Shown: positions 28,436-37,877, counted from the first letter of the stretch. The stretch is DNA of 64,000 nucleotides from CAWGCE01 sp964480915 (GCA_964480915.1 CAYZRS010000002.1:113808-177807), one strand, 5' to 3'. Numbers and translations: made by a program. Notes: a model not told the origin generated them from the sequence alone.

Positions 28436-29620
28436 ATGTCTGCCACACTGAAAACAGTCACTACGACATTAACTGAGATTAAAGAAGCTGGGCTCTTTAA
28501 GTCGGAACGGGAGATCACCTCGCCGCAGCGGGCCAAGATCAGCGTGGCTGATGGTTCGACCGTCTTGAACATGTGCGCCAACAACTATCTCGGGTTGGCC
28601 GATCACCCCGAAGTGATTGCTGCCGCACATCGAGCGTTAGACGATTGGGGGTATGGACTTGCCTCCGTCCGGTTTATTTGCGGTACGCAAACGATCCATA
28701 AGCAACTGGAAGAGCAAATCAGTCAGTTTCTCAGCACTGAAGATACGATTCTGTATTCCAGCTGTTTCGATGCGAACGGGGGCCTCTTCGAGACACTGCT
28801 TGGACCCGATGATGCAATCATCAGTGACGAACTCAATCACGCATCGATTATCGACGGTGTCCGATTATGCAAAGCGAAACGATTTCGCTACAAGAACAAC
28901 AACATGGATGATCTCGAGACGCAACTGAAAGCGGCCGCCGAGGCGGGAGCCAAGACCAAACTGATCACCACCGACGGTGTCTTCTCGATGGATGGTTACA
29001 TCGCCAACTTGGCTGGCGTTTGTGATCTGGCCGATAAGTACGACGCGCTCGTCCACTTTGATGATTGTCATGCCACCGGATTCGTTGGTAAGACCGGCAG
29101 AGGGACGCACGAGCATTGCGGCGTCGTCGATCGAATCGACATGACAACGGGTACCTTGGGCAAAGCCCTCGGCGGCGCCAGTGGTGGTTACACCAGCGGT
29201 CGACGTGAGATCATCGAGTTGCTCCGCCAGCGCTCGCGCCCCTATCTGTTTTCCAACACGCTCGCTCCGGCGATCGCCGGTGGCGCGATGAAGGCGATCG
29301 AATTGGCCGGTCAAACAACCGACCTGCGAGACAAGCTGGCCGAGAATACTCAGTTCTTCCGGCATGAAATGACGGCACGCGGATTCGACATTCTCGAAGG
29401 TGAGCATCCAATCGTGCCCATCATGTTAGGTGACGCGACGCTGGCGTCTCAAATGGCTGACCGGATGTTGGAACTGGGGGTCTACGTCGTCGGGTTTTCT
29501 TATCCGGTGGTGCCGATGGAAAAGGCTCGGATTCGAGTCCAGATGTCGGCTGCCCATTCCCGCGACGATTTAGAATTCGCGATCGACAAATTTACGCAGG
29601 CGAAAGCCGAACTGCTGTAA
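28436..29620 (+). CDS. kbl: 2-amino-3-ketobutyrate CoA ligase
   Basis: PLP enzyme that cleaves 2-amino-3-ketobutyrate with CoA to glycine and acetyl-CoA. The 394-residue protein carries [54 protein letters not shown] and the PLP lysine in [14 protein letters not shown] (Lys243). The length and order match the alpha-oxoamine synthase family. It is coupled to tdh with 4 bp between stop and start, so threonine is degraded by a channelled pair. A hairpin follows the stop. Confidence 0.96.
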   Translation: MSATLKTVTTTLTEIKEAGLFKSEREITSPQRAKISVADGSTVLNMCANNYLGLADHPEVIAAAHRALDDWGYGLASVRFICGTQTIHKQLEEQISQFLSTEDTILYSSCFDANGGLFETLLGPDDAIISDELNHASIIDGVRLCKAKRFRYKNNNMDDLETQLKAAAEAGAKTKLITTDGVFSMDGYIANLAGVCDLADKYDALVHFDDCHATGFVGKTGRGTHEHCGVVDRIDMTTGTLGKALGGASGGYTSGRREIIELLRQRSRPYLFSNTLAPAIAGGAMKAIELAGQTTDLRDKLAENTQFFRHEMTARGFDILEGEHPIVPIMLGDATLASQMADRMLELGVYVVGFSYPVVPMEKARIRVQMSAAHSRDDLEFAIDKFTQAKAELL

Positions 29621-29643
29621 TTCTGCCGCGGCGATATCTGCAT

Positions 29644-29661
29644 GCCCATTTTGAAATGGGC
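29644..29661. terminator. Hairpin between convergent kbl and the TolR-like gene
   Basis: GCCCATTT pairs with AAATGGGC across a tiny loop, in the 46 bp between two converging genes. It could terminate both strands. There is no long T-run on either side. Confidence 0.45.
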
Positions 29662-29666
29662 TTGGG

Positions 29667-30743
29667 CTACTGCGCTGCCGATCGGTTCCCACCGGGAGAT
29701 CCGCTGATCGGGCGTCCTGCCGGCAAAGGCCTTGCCGCGACGCGATAGCCTCGAGCGATCAAATGTTCCTGCAGTAATCGGAACTTGTCGTAGCTTTCCG
29801 GATAGGTCCAAACGGTGATCGTCGTCTCTTCGGGAGAATGATCAGCCAACTGCCGATCGAACTGAGAACCTTCGGTCAACGCATCTTCGATCGGCTCGCC
29901 CAAGTCTTCGGCTACTGGATAGAGTGTAAAACGGACCAGCTCGATGGAGCGGTGGCGCTGTGGGCCGGAGGGCGTATCGACCAGGCGTTCGAACTGTCCC
30001 ATCGTATACTTCAGTCGAAAGCCTTCGAACGGGGCCATCGAATCGGTAACTTCGTTAGACTCTTCCATTTTCCACAATTTGCTTCGCGCATCTTTTAGCA
30101 GGGCGTCCACCAGTTCATTCAGCGGTACGCGCACGACTCGGTCCGACATCAATCGAAAGTGCTCTTCGCGGCCAAAGACGGTCTTGGAGATCGGCGTTGG
30201 GTGGTGAGTCAGTTCGGTCGGTGCGAGCGTTTCCAGGCTGACCGTGTGTATTTGTGATTTGAGTCGATCCAGCTCATTTTCTGCGGCAGCGATTTGCTGA
30301 ATGCCCTCGAAGGCCGATTGTTCGCTTGACTCCAATTCTTCTTTCTGAACTTGGATTTCGTTCTCAACTGCGGACGCCAACAACTGCAACCGATTTCGCC
30401 GGGCGGTTGCCACGTCTGTTTGTGCGGCGATCGTTGCTGCCCTCGAATGAAGCTCGTGGGCATCCCGTTCCAACAATTGCGTTTGTTGATAAACGGCATT
30501 GATCTCTTCTTTAAGTTGGTCGACTGCCGCTTGATGTTCTGCGTTGGCCTGCGCCATTTCGTCATCGTTGGTTTCCACAACGACCACGGCTGGTTCGGGT
30601 GTCGCTTGGGATTGCCAAGCATTCTTAGCTCGTACGCCCACGACCATAATCAAGATGACAAGAATGCCAACAAGATTGGCCACGATATCCAAAAAGGCAT
30701 CGTATGCGTTGTCGTCGATGTTGTCGGATCGGTGGCGCCGCAC
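29667..30743 (-). CDS. TolR/MotB-like single-TM coiled-coil protein with proton-pathway Asp
   Basis: A 358-residue protein starting at GTG (30743) with AGGAG upstream. One membrane segment is at about 17-38 (FLDIVANLVGILVILIMVVG), with Asp19 at its cytoplasmic edge, as in TolR, ExbD and MotB, where this Asp carries protons. A coiled coil follows (about 60-172), then a periplasmic domain (about 185-340) that resembles by eye those of the neighbouring 601-residue protein (FRLMSDRVVRVPLNELV and TVWTYPESYDKFRLLQEHL). The usual TolR C-terminal domain and the OmpA peptidoglycan-binding domain are not seen. It is third in an operon, 2 bp after the preceding gene. Confidence 0.72.
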   Translation of the reverse strand: MRRHRSDNIDDNAYDAFLDIVANLVGILVILIMVVGVRAKNAWQSQATPEPAVVVVETNDDEMAQANAEHQAAVDQLKEEINAVYQQTQLLERDAHELHSRAATIAAQTDVATARRNRLQLLASAVENEIQVQKEELESSEQSAFEGIQQIAAAENELDRLKSQIHTVSLETLAPTELTHHPTPISKTVFGREEHFRLMSDRVVRVPLNELVDALLKDARSKLWKMEESNEVTDSMAPFEGFRLKYTMGQFERLVDTPSGPQRHRSIELVRFTLYPVAEDLGEPIEDALTEGSQFDRQLADHSPEETTITVWTYPESYDKFRLLQEHLIARGYRVAARPLPAGRPISGSPGGNRSAAQ

Positions 30744-30745
30744 GG

Positions 30746-32551
30746 CTATCTCCTCTTGATTTCCAGGCCGCTGCCGTGCAGTAAGGCCGTCAATTCATGG
30801 AACCGTTCTTCACCGCCAGGAGCGATTTCACATTTCAGCAATGGCTGCCAGTACATTCCATTGCCTGCCGTTCCCCAGGCTGCCATGCGCTCCCAAAGAG
30901 CTCCGACGAACGGTTGGACCGCGCTGGTCGTAGAGGCAACAAACGGAATCTGATGCTGATGTTGGTTGGCCCGACTTTCAGGGTGCAGGATGATTTCGTT
31001 CGCCGTGCAGGTTAAGTAGACCGGCCGGACGACTCCAATCGCTCCCGACGTATCATTGGGCAAAGCCCAATTTTGCCCTTGTGTCTTGGCCATGCTGAAC
31101 GACATCTGCGCCGCGCCGCCGTCTCCTGCCCCTTGGCTTTCCGAATAGGAGGTGCTCTGGACGCCTCCGTTACCGTCGGCAGAGCCCGATTCCGAAGTCC
31201 CGCCTGCAAATGCAACTTGGCTCTTGCCAGGATTCGTTCCTTCGTCGCTCTGATCACCTTCTTTGAATTCGTAGTTGCCAACCTGAACGTTATCCGCGGT
31301 CGCTGCGTCCTCGGATTCAGATGGTGTCGCCGGGAACTCGCCCCCTTGGCCCGGTTCATATGCGTTGGCATCGGCCGGATTGTCCGCCGCGTTCGACCCG
31401 CCGGTTTGTTGAGCGGAGGAGGGCGCGTCCGCCAGCGGCGTCGCCGGTCGAACTTGACGATCGGTGGCGGTGCCGGCGGCGGTCGCGCCGGCGACGGCAG
31501 TGCCGCCATCGCCAGTTTGCACAAAGCCGCCCTGTTCGTGCGATATTCCCATCACGACGCCGGTCGACGGTTTCTCGTTGCTGACAAGCAGCGCTCTGCG
31601 AGCACGCACTTGCGCGATGATCTGTTCCATGAATCCAACTAAGAGTTGGTTGACTGGCGGATAGGCGAGTTCCATGTCAGCCGGTACCAACTCGTAACCG
31701 AAGTCTTCGTCCCAGCCTGTCAGGGCGCTGAGACAAGCGGCGTAGGCGATTTCCGCACCGGGGCGCACGATCAGCAGTGGATACGGATCGGCGGAAGTTT
31801 TGATGACCCCTGCATTCAGCAGGAATTCTCGTTTGGCTCGGAGGGCCGACGCGAGTTGGTTTTCGGGACCCATCGGGGCTTGGAAGTCGGACATCTGCAG
31901 CACGATTCCTTCCGGCTGCAGGATCACCTTGTCGGGCAAACATTCGACATAAATGGGTCGTCGGTTGGTCCCGTTTTCGCCTGGATGCGGAATGATCGTA
32001 AATCGCCCTTTACGATCTTGAGCCTCTTGCTCGGCCGCGGCCACATCTTTTTTTGCTTGTTCGATTTCGGCCTGCAGTTCGGCCAGCCGGGCGTCGTTGC
32101 TCGACGCCTGTTGCTGATCGATCGTGGCACTCTTGAGCGCCACGACTTCATCTCGAAGTCGCGTCAATTGGTTTTGCAACTCAAACGATTGATCTTCGAC
32201 CATGCTCAGGTGGAGTTGCTGATCCTTCAGGGTCTGCAGCGTCGTCTCTCGCGAGGCGACCAACCCTTCGGCACGCCAGGCGAGATCTTCTTTGGATCGT
32301 TGCAGCTCTGCCAGTTCGTTAGCCGCTTCTTCCAATTGCAACGGGTCAACTTCTTCCGATTCCAAGACGATCGGCTCCACGATGGAAACGATCGGTTCGC
32401 TCGCTCCCGTTGTGGCGTTGCCCGCCTGTTGGACGTTAACGACCAACAGAACAATCAACGCGCCCATGGTGCAAATGAGTACGGCCAAGAATGGAAAGAG
32501 GCTTACGGAAGCCATCTCTCCGGCAGATCGACGTCGCCTCCCGCGGTTCAT
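30746..32551 (-). CDS. Second single-TM coiled-coil partner with duplicated domain
   Basis: A 601-residue protein with an Arg-rich start (MNRGRRRRSAGEMASVSLFP), one membrane segment (about 15-40), a coiled coil (about 72-182), a first domain (about 198-328), a Gly/Ser/Ala-rich linker (about 330-505) and a second related domain (508-601). The two domains share RPIYVECLPDKVILQPEG and RPVYLTCTANEIILHPES, and end with similar LIVRPGAEIAY and LLKCEIAPGGEERFHEL segments. The membrane segment has no Asp, so it cannot be a proton-carrying TolR. It overlaps the channel gene by 4 bp and is followed after 2 bp by the Asp-containing partner. The function is unknown. Confidence 0.7.
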   Translation of the reverse strand: MNRGRRRRSAGEMASVSLFPFLAVLICTMGALIVLLVVNVQQAGNATTGASEPIVSIVEPIVLESEEVDPLQLEEAANELAELQRSKEDLAWRAEGLVASRETTLQTLKDQQLHLSMVEDQSFELQNQLTRLRDEVVALKSATIDQQQASSNDARLAELQAEIEQAKKDVAAAEQEAQDRKGRFTIIPHPGENGTNRRPIYVECLPDKVILQPEGIVLQMSDFQAPMGPENQLASALRAKREFLLNAGVIKTSADPYPLLIVRPGAEIAYAACLSALTGWDEDFGYELVPADMELAYPPVNQLLVGFMEQIIAQVRARRALLVSNEKPSTGVVMGISHEQGGFVQTGDGGTAVAGATAAGTATDRQVRPATPLADAPSSAQQTGGSNAADNPADANAYEPGQGGEFPATPSESEDAATADNVQVGNYEFKEGDQSDEGTNPGKSQVAFAGGTSESGSADGNGGVQSTSYSESQGAGDGGAAQMSFSMAKTQGQNWALPNDTSGAIGVVRPVYLTCTANEIILHPESRANQHQHQIPFVASTTSAVQPFVGALWERMAAWGTAGNGMYWQPLLKCEIAPGGEERFHELTALLHGSGLEIKRR

Positions 32552-34110
32552 GCAGCTTCCCTTTCAGGTCCACGGTAGACGCGCATTGGCTGTCCTGGCT
32601 GTCCTTGATTCGTCGGTACGCCTTGGTTCATCGAGGCGTTCATTGGACTGTGCGTCAACCGAGCATTCAGCAAATTGATGGCCCCCGAGAGTGTGGCCAC
32701 CGTTTCATCTAACTTGCCAGAGATGACGAGCGAGTGAACATTTTCATTCAGTGACGATTGCAGCTGAGTCAGGTCGCCCGTGCGGCTGACCACTTCCAAT
32801 AGTGCGTCACCCTGCCTCGCCATTTCTGCCTGCTGCGTCGCCAGGATCCGTGCGTTTTCCGTCAATGCCGAATGCAGCTTGTCCCAGTGGTGAGCGACCC
32901 GTTTGCCCGATGCGTCCTCGGCGGCACCGAGATTTGCGACCTGGCTGCGGATCGACAGATCGAGCGATTGACTTAGCTCGGCGGAGAGCTTTTCAGAAGT
33001 GGCTTCCGTCAGTTCGGTTAGTCGCTTGCTCGTGATCTCCGTCATCGCGGACAGTCGAGACTCTGCTGCGTCCGACATTGCATTCCATTTGTCTTGCGAA
33101 GCGGTCCATTGAGACTGTGCCAACTCAAAGCGTTCGTTGGCCTCTCGCTGTGCTGCCGACCAAGATTTGCTGGCCGCGTCGATGGTCATTTTCCATAGTT
33201 TCACCTGTCGCTCGACAAGTTGTTCCATGTTTTCCATGACATGCTTCTGATTGGCTTCGAGCATCTCGCCGACGGAGCTCATCACTTGATGGCTCATTTT
33301 TGTCATCGCACCCAAGTATGGGTCTTCCGATCCATCGTATTGTTGGAAACGGCCGACTAAGTACTCCGAGACGCGTTGGTCGACCGACTCGATCAATTCT
33401 GCTTCCAGGCGGCTCGTTAAGAATTGGGCAAACATCAGGACCATGGCCAACATCAAAGCGAGGGCCGTCGTGTCGAAAGCGACACTCAACCCGCCCAGCA
33501 AGCCCTGCATCGCCGTTTCTGGTTCGCTGACCAATGCCTGAGGCGACAGGTCACCGAGCGCGAGCGTGATGCCAATCACCGTTCCCAGGAAACCCAGCAT
33601 CGGCGTCGCCCAGATGATGACGCGGACGAGGCCATACCCGTCGTGTTGGCGGCCGGCGTCCAAGTCGGACAGATGTTTCAGTTCAGAATCGAGCCCCATG
33701 GCGGCACCCTTGCGCTGCACGAACTCCAAAGCTTGTCGCAGGCGACGAGCCAGATAACTGTCTCGCATGTAGCCGGGTAGCTGTTCGAGTGTGCCGAGCA
33801 TGGTCGAAACGTCTTCGACATTCTGCCCGCCGCTCGGCTTTGGTGACATCTCGATATCGTCGAGCGTACTAAATTGCCCGACGACATTCAGCGCTTTCAT
33901 CACGATCGCGGCGATACCGATACAGAACAGTCCCATTTCGACGTATTGGACCGGATGCGTGGCGAAGTAGCGATCAAATAGAGCGCTTTCGAAAATGCCA
34001 TAGAAATGCAGGCCATAAAACAGGCAACAGATGCCAAGGCCCCAAATCACAGGCCAGCCCATGGTTTCTAGCACAACGGCGACAAAGCTAGTTCGGCGAG
34101 TTCTACTCAC
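32548..34110 (-). CDS. MotA/TolQ/ExbB-family proton channel with long coiled-coil tail
   Basis: A 520-residue protein starting at GTG (34110) with AAGGA upstream. Four membrane segments are seen at about 12-35, 52-77, 160-185 and 205-230. The last two carry the family pattern: TPMLGFLGTVIGITLALG and LGGLSVAFDTTALALMLAM. The family forms pentameric stators that use proton flow to turn or pull partner proteins. The C-terminal 280 residues are an unusually long, Ala/Glu/Gln-rich helical tail, probably a coiled coil in the cytoplasm, absent from ordinary TolQ (about 230 residues). It is first in the three-gene operon. Confidence 0.8.
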   Translation of the reverse strand: MSRTRRTSFVAVVLETMGWPVIWGLGICCLFYGLHFYGIFESALFDRYFATHPVQYVEMGLFCIGIAAIVMKALNVVGQFSTLDDIEMSPKPSGGQNVEDVSTMLGTLEQLPGYMRDSYLARRLRQALEFVQRKGAAMGLDSELKHLSDLDAGRQHDGYGLVRVIIWATPMLGFLGTVIGITLALGDLSPQALVSEPETAMQGLLGGLSVAFDTTALALMLAMVLMFAQFLTSRLEAELIESVDQRVSEYLVGRFQQYDGSEDPYLGAMTKMSHQVMSSVGEMLEANQKHVMENMEQLVERQVKLWKMTIDAASKSWSAAQREANERFELAQSQWTASQDKWNAMSDAAESRLSAMTEITSKRLTELTEATSEKLSAELSQSLDLSIRSQVANLGAAEDASGKRVAHHWDKLHSALTENARILATQQAEMARQGDALLEVVSRTGDLTQLQSSLNENVHSLVISGKLDETVATLSGAINLLNARLTHSPMNASMNQGVPTNQGQPGQPMRVYRGPEREAA

Positions 34111-34685
34111 AACGGCGTTCCTTGTTCTGCTTTGGATAAGCGATCAACGCGTTTCACACAGGCGCGCACAGAGCCACGGCTGTATCCGAAGAGATCGGAA
34201 TGTCTGGGCTGGGTAAATGAGCCAATTTGTTCCAGACGTAACGATATGTGGATCTATTCGTACACCGATAGCGGTGCAGTCATTGTCCAACTCGCTCCAA
34301 CCGGAAAAGATTGCCAAAGAACGGCCGGTCACTCGTCGATATTCAAAGCGTCGCCGCTCGCGAAGCGGACGACCTGATCGGGGTAGGCTCGACCTACCTT
34401 ATATCCCAGGGGGGATTCTGTCCGCGCAGTGGCGTTGCCGCTCCGCGGGCTTTTTTTATGCGCTGCCGCTCGAAACGAAATTCGAGCCAAGGTGACCTCT
34501 AGCGCACCGGCTCGGCTGCGGAGAAGGCTCCGAGATTTTCTCAAAGCCCTCCCGCAACCGAGCACGGGATCGCGAGGGGGGTCGCAAGAGTGAAAAACGA
34601 GCGTCCGTCGGAATCGGTCTGCCGGGAAGCAGTTGCCAAATCGAGGATGGCCTCTGATGCGTCTCCCGGCAGTCGGGATTGGTGA
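34111..34685. other. Non-coding stretch with possible small RNA
   Basis: 575 bp between the channel gene and the vWA gene, both minus strand. It holds a hairpin GGTAGG/CCTACC at 34382-34398, a strong terminator-like hairpin just downstream, and a 9-bp inverted repeat CTGCCGGGA/TCCCGGCAG near 34619-34672. Plus-strand frames here do not look like proteins. An unannotated plus-strand RNA ending at 34457 is possible. Confidence 0.4.
34422..34457 (+). terminator. Intrinsic terminator with no upstream plus-strand gene
   Basis: An 11-12-bp GC-rich stem with one mismatch and one wobble (CCGCGcAGtGGC against GCCgCTcCGCGG) and a tight loop, followed by seven T. No plus-strand coding gene precedes it, so it may end a small RNA. 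Confidence 0.6.
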
Positions 34686-36737
34686 TCATGCGCAGGTGCC
34701 TGTCCCGTTCGCGTGACCCAATCGACGCCGGAACAGCACCCAGGCCGCCAAGTAGACGAATGCCAACACGCCGCCGGACGGTTCGGGCGTCGTCACGGCC
34801 GGAGCGGATGACGATGGCGATGGCGAGTTGAATTTTGGCGACGTGTCGAGCGCCGCCAGGTCGGGTCGATCGGCCAACGGGCCAAGATTCACTAACGATT
34901 CGTCACGGAGTCGTTCGAGTTCCTCATCCAATTCGTCTTGGTGGTCACGATCGCGGTCGAGTCGATCCGAGTTGCGCTGGCGGATCTTCCAGCGTCGGTA
35001 CTCGTCGTTGTTTTCCAAGACAAGGAAGGAAGTGTACCTGGTGGCGATCGAGTACTTCTCGCCCAAGTCGACGATCGCCGGCACGAACTGTTCGCCGCCG
35101 AGCCGAGTTTGCACGCGCTGCATCTCTTGAACTCGGTTCCAGGCCCACATCCGTTCGATTTCGGGATTGTCCTCTTTGCTGACTGGAATCGACTCGGTCC
35201 GATTCACCGGTTGCCCCATCACTTCGGCGCTGTAGTTCACTGCGAATTCTTGCCCTTTGCGAAAGCGGCCAAAAATATGAACCGGTTTGCCGTGGTACAG
35301 GTTAGGGATTTGTTTCGGCACGATGTCGTAAGCACCAACGTTCTCAAATGCGAGTTTGACATTCGTGGCTGCTGGCCGAGTCAGCTTGCGACGAAAGGAT
35401 TTTGATTGGCGTTGGAAGTCGTCGCCCGCCGACAGGAAATCGGCCAGGCCGCCGGCCTCTTCTGCCAACTGCGAAAGCAGAGGGCGGTTAACCTCATTGC
35501 CAACACCAATTGCAAACACGGTCGCGTTGGCCGGACGCTGACGAATGGACTGAATCAGCGCCGCTTGCTCGTCTTGCTCCGTCATGCCGTCCGAAAGGAT
35601 AACAACGTTCAACCTGCGATCCGGGTCGCCATACTTGTAAGCGGTCCGCATGGCCGGCCCCAGCACGGTGCCTCCTCGCGCTCGCTTCGACAGCAGAAAC
35701 GCATTGGCAGCGTCCAGTTTCTCAGTGACGGCGGCCTCCAATTGACCGAACAGGACATCCGGCTGCAGGTTAAAGCAGATGACTTCGAAGCGATCCTCGG
35801 GCGCGAGCGTTTTGATAAATGCTTCGATCGATGCGCGGGAGAGGCCCAGCTTGCCGCTGTCTGCCATACTGCCCGAAACGTCCAATACGAAGACGTAGTC
35901 CATCGGCTCGACGTTGTCTTCCAGTTCCTGGCCAGCCGTGAAGGTGGCCATGAAGTAACCATCCTCCCCTGGAGGCGTGGAGGTGATCAGGTCGACACCC
36001 GTTTGGGGCCGCGAAGAGGCCATGGCAACGACAATGTCCCGCGAGAGATCGGCCTGGGCGGTTTCGAGACTCGCTTCATAAAACTGGTCACTATGTTTCG
36101 CGAATACGAAATTGTCGCCATGACTTGGACTGTCGATGCTGACGATCGGGACCGGGCTTAATACTCGCAGCGAGAAGGAGAATTCTCCGGTCGTCTGCTG
36201 ATCGATGTCTCGACGAGTCGTTGTTGCTAAAGGGTAGACGTAGACCGATCGATCATGATCGACATCCAATTGTTGATAATAACTAATCTGAACACGCTGT
36301 TCGGCGCCAGCGGCGATCGGGAAAATGCGCATCTCAAACGTCTTGTAGTCGACCTGTTCCAACAGGCCCGGATCACGCCTCGTCGTTTTGTAGCTTTCGT
36401 ATATTTCACGAGCCCGTTGTTTCTCGACGACCTCGCCAATCATCTCCTTGCCATCGATCCACATGCTGAAATTGGAAACGGAACCACCTTCCGGGACCGG
36501 AAACGTGTACAGCGCTTCGACGATGCGGTTTTCCGTATTGACGAATGTCTGATCGATCTTCGTGACGGCGATTCCGTTGTTGATCGTCACTTTGATCTTC
36601 TGGTCCTTGATTTCTAAGACGCCCCCCAAGCCACCATCGGCGACCAACAGGCCGGCTCCCTGAACGGTTCCGCAGAAGAGAAGAATCGAGGCGAAGACTG
36701 AGGTGCGAAAGGCACCGGAAGAAAGCGGAGTGCGCAT
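34686..36737 (-). CDS. VIT and vWA domain protein with PEP-CTERM tail
   Basis: A 683-residue exported protein; the start at 36737 has GGGAGC upstream and gives a clean signal peptide (SVFASILLFCGTVQGAG). A VIT domain follows (about 35-165: QTFVNTENRIVEALYTFPVPEG), then a vWA domain with a complete MIDAS DVSGSMADS and later Thr/Asp sites (ILSDGMTEQDE). Near the C-terminus a charged Arg/Asp/Glu helix precedes TTPEPSGGVLAFVYLAAWVL and RRR, a PEP-CTERM sorting signal. Such proteins resemble inter-alpha-trypsin inhibitor heavy chains and are probably surface adhesion or assembly proteins. It is 575 bp upstream of the channel operon on the same strand. Confidence 0.82.
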   Translation of the reverse strand: MRTPLSSGAFRTSVFASILLFCGTVQGAGLLVADGGLGGVLEIKDQKIKVTINNGIAVTKIDQTFVNTENRIVEALYTFPVPEGGSVSNFSMWIDGKEMIGEVVEKQRAREIYESYKTTRRDPGLLEQVDYKTFEMRIFPIAAGAEQRVQISYYQQLDVDHDRSVYVYPLATTTRRDIDQQTTGEFSFSLRVLSPVPIVSIDSPSHGDNFVFAKHSDQFYEASLETAQADLSRDIVVAMASSRPQTGVDLITSTPPGEDGYFMATFTAGQELEDNVEPMDYVFVLDVSGSMADSGKLGLSRASIEAFIKTLAPEDRFEVICFNLQPDVLFGQLEAAVTEKLDAANAFLLSKRARGGTVLGPAMRTAYKYGDPDRRLNVVILSDGMTEQDEQAALIQSIRQRPANATVFAIGVGNEVNRPLLSQLAEEAGGLADFLSAGDDFQRQSKSFRRKLTRPAATNVKLAFENVGAYDIVPKQIPNLYHGKPVHIFGRFRKGQEFAVNYSAEVMGQPVNRTESIPVSKEDNPEIERMWAWNRVQEMQRVQTRLGGEQFVPAIVDLGEKYSIATRYTSFLVLENNDEYRRWKIRQRNSDRLDRDRDHQDELDEELERLRDESLVNLGPLADRPDLAALDTSPKFNSPSPSSSAPAVTTPEPSGGVLAFVYLAAWVLFRRRLGHANGTGTCA

Positions 36738-37487
36738 GAGAAGCTCCCGTGTTCGAATTGCACGTACAGAGTCTGCCGCCACGAATCGCGTTTCAATTTC
36801 ACACTGATCCACGGAGGCGATCGAGTCGTTCGATCTCTACTGATACGAAGACGCCTCCGCTCGGTTCGGCGCATTGTTGAGGTTGTCAGAAGTTTTTTTG
36901 CATCGCTCGACTTCAAGTGGTTTCGCACATCGGATGTTTTGGCAGTTCGATTTTGTCACGGCCTGTCGCTGCGGTTTCGCTGCTGTTTGTTGTGCTGTAA
37001 CGTCCGATCTTCGACAATGAAGAGTGCGAAGATGATCTGTCTCCGTCAACGAATTTCGTGCGCGAAATTCGGCCGGCCGGCGTTCTGCAATCGATGATGT
37101 GCAATCTCGCTGGAAAGGAATCAGAACGAGGATGCTCGCGCACGTCCAACGTCGGTGCTTAAAATCGTCGAGCCGAGGGCGGACGAACGTCGTCCGGACG
37201 CCATGTTTTTGTTCGCCAGGTGGACGACCACGGTTTGCGGCGTTCTCGCCGGGAGGCAGATCTTGGCCGTGAACCGCCGCCGCTGTGGTTCCCTCAGGAG
37301 CTTCCATACGCCAAGCTGACTCGCTCGCACGAGGCTCTGTGCCACCTGGCGCGGTTATTCTGCCGATTCTCGGGGTAATCGGCCGTTTCGTGCGTAAACC
37401 ATTGTCAGCATTTACCTTGAATCAACAGACCCTGCTTTTAGAATAGGGGTTAAGGCTTGCCTAACTTGAAACGCATGGAGGTGTGTT
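36738..37487. other. Non-coding stretch between divergent genes
   Basis: 750 bp between the vWA gene (minus) and a small exported-protein gene (plus). An 8-bp inverted repeat (CGGAGGCG/CGCCTCCG, 36822-36859) lies about 85 bp before the vWA start and could be an operator. The right end holds the plus-strand promoter. The minus-strand frames at 36837-37345 are Arg/Thr-rich without protein-like pattern and I do not call them genes. Confidence 0.5.
37417..37444 (+). promoter_or_regulatory. Sigma-70-type promoter for the 37488 gene
   Basis: TTGAAT at 37417-37422, a 16-bp spacer, TAGAAT at 37439-37444. A strong ribosome binding site GGAGGTG precedes the ATG at 37488. Confidence 0.6.
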
Positions 37488-37835
37488 ATGTGGCGTGGAG
37501 TAGCGCTAGGAGCGGCCCTTGGTGTGGGTGTCTCGGTTGCAATTTTTGTCAGCGGTGATTCCCAACAACAAGTTTACGGACAGCAGCGTCCAGAGACGTT
37601 GCGGCCAGATTTGCATCAGGAGTTTACGATTCGGAATTGGGATAGTCCTAACGGTCAACAGATCGTTGTGATCGATCCGGAAACCCGAGTCATGAGCAGT
37701 TACTTGGTCAAATCGGATGACGGATTTATTGAGCTAAAAAGTGTGCGACGTTTTGACTGGGATCTCCGCATGGAGCAGTTCAACGCGTCGGAACCTTTGC
37801 CTCAGCAAGTTCGCGACATGGTGGAACGACCGTAA
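37488..37835 (+). CDS. Small exported or anchored protein, unknown
   Basis: The 115-residue product has an N-terminal Gly/Ala/Val hydrophobic segment (GVALGAALGVGVSVAIFV), either a signal peptide or a membrane anchor. The rest contains QQIVVIDPETRVMSSYLV and IELKSVRRFDWDLRMEQF, a short beta-rich unit that could be a small periplasmic domain. I do not recognise the family. It has its own good promoter and a strong GGAGG ribosome binding site and precedes the membrane-anchored HTH gene by 42 bp, so the two are likely co-transcribed. Confidence 0.72.
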   Translation: MWRGVALGAALGVGVSVAIFVSGDSQQQVYGQQRPETLRPDLHQEFTIRNWDSPNGQQIVVIDPETRVMSSYLVKSDDGFIELKSVRRFDWDLRMEQFNASEPLPQQVRDMVERP

Positions 37836-37877
37836 GCTGGAAGTATTCCTTCAATCCGGCTGGAGCAGAGACGTTCG

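Noticed and set aside
29667..34110. Zorya-type phage defence (ZorA/ZorB-like motor)
   Set aside because: The channel with a long tail recalls ZorA, but there are two one-TM partners and no ZorC, ZorD or ZorE gene beside them; the SNF2 helicase is 14 kb away on the other strand. The locus looks like a core motor.
34132..34377. 81-codon plus-strand frame before the vWA gene
   Set aside because: It starts inside the 5' end region of the divergent channel gene, lacks a ribosome binding site, and has no protein-like pattern.
36837..37345. Minus-strand open frames of 74-156 codons
   Set aside because: Composition is Arg/Thr/Ser-rich without hydrophobic pattern, they overlap one another, and no ribosome binding sites are seen.
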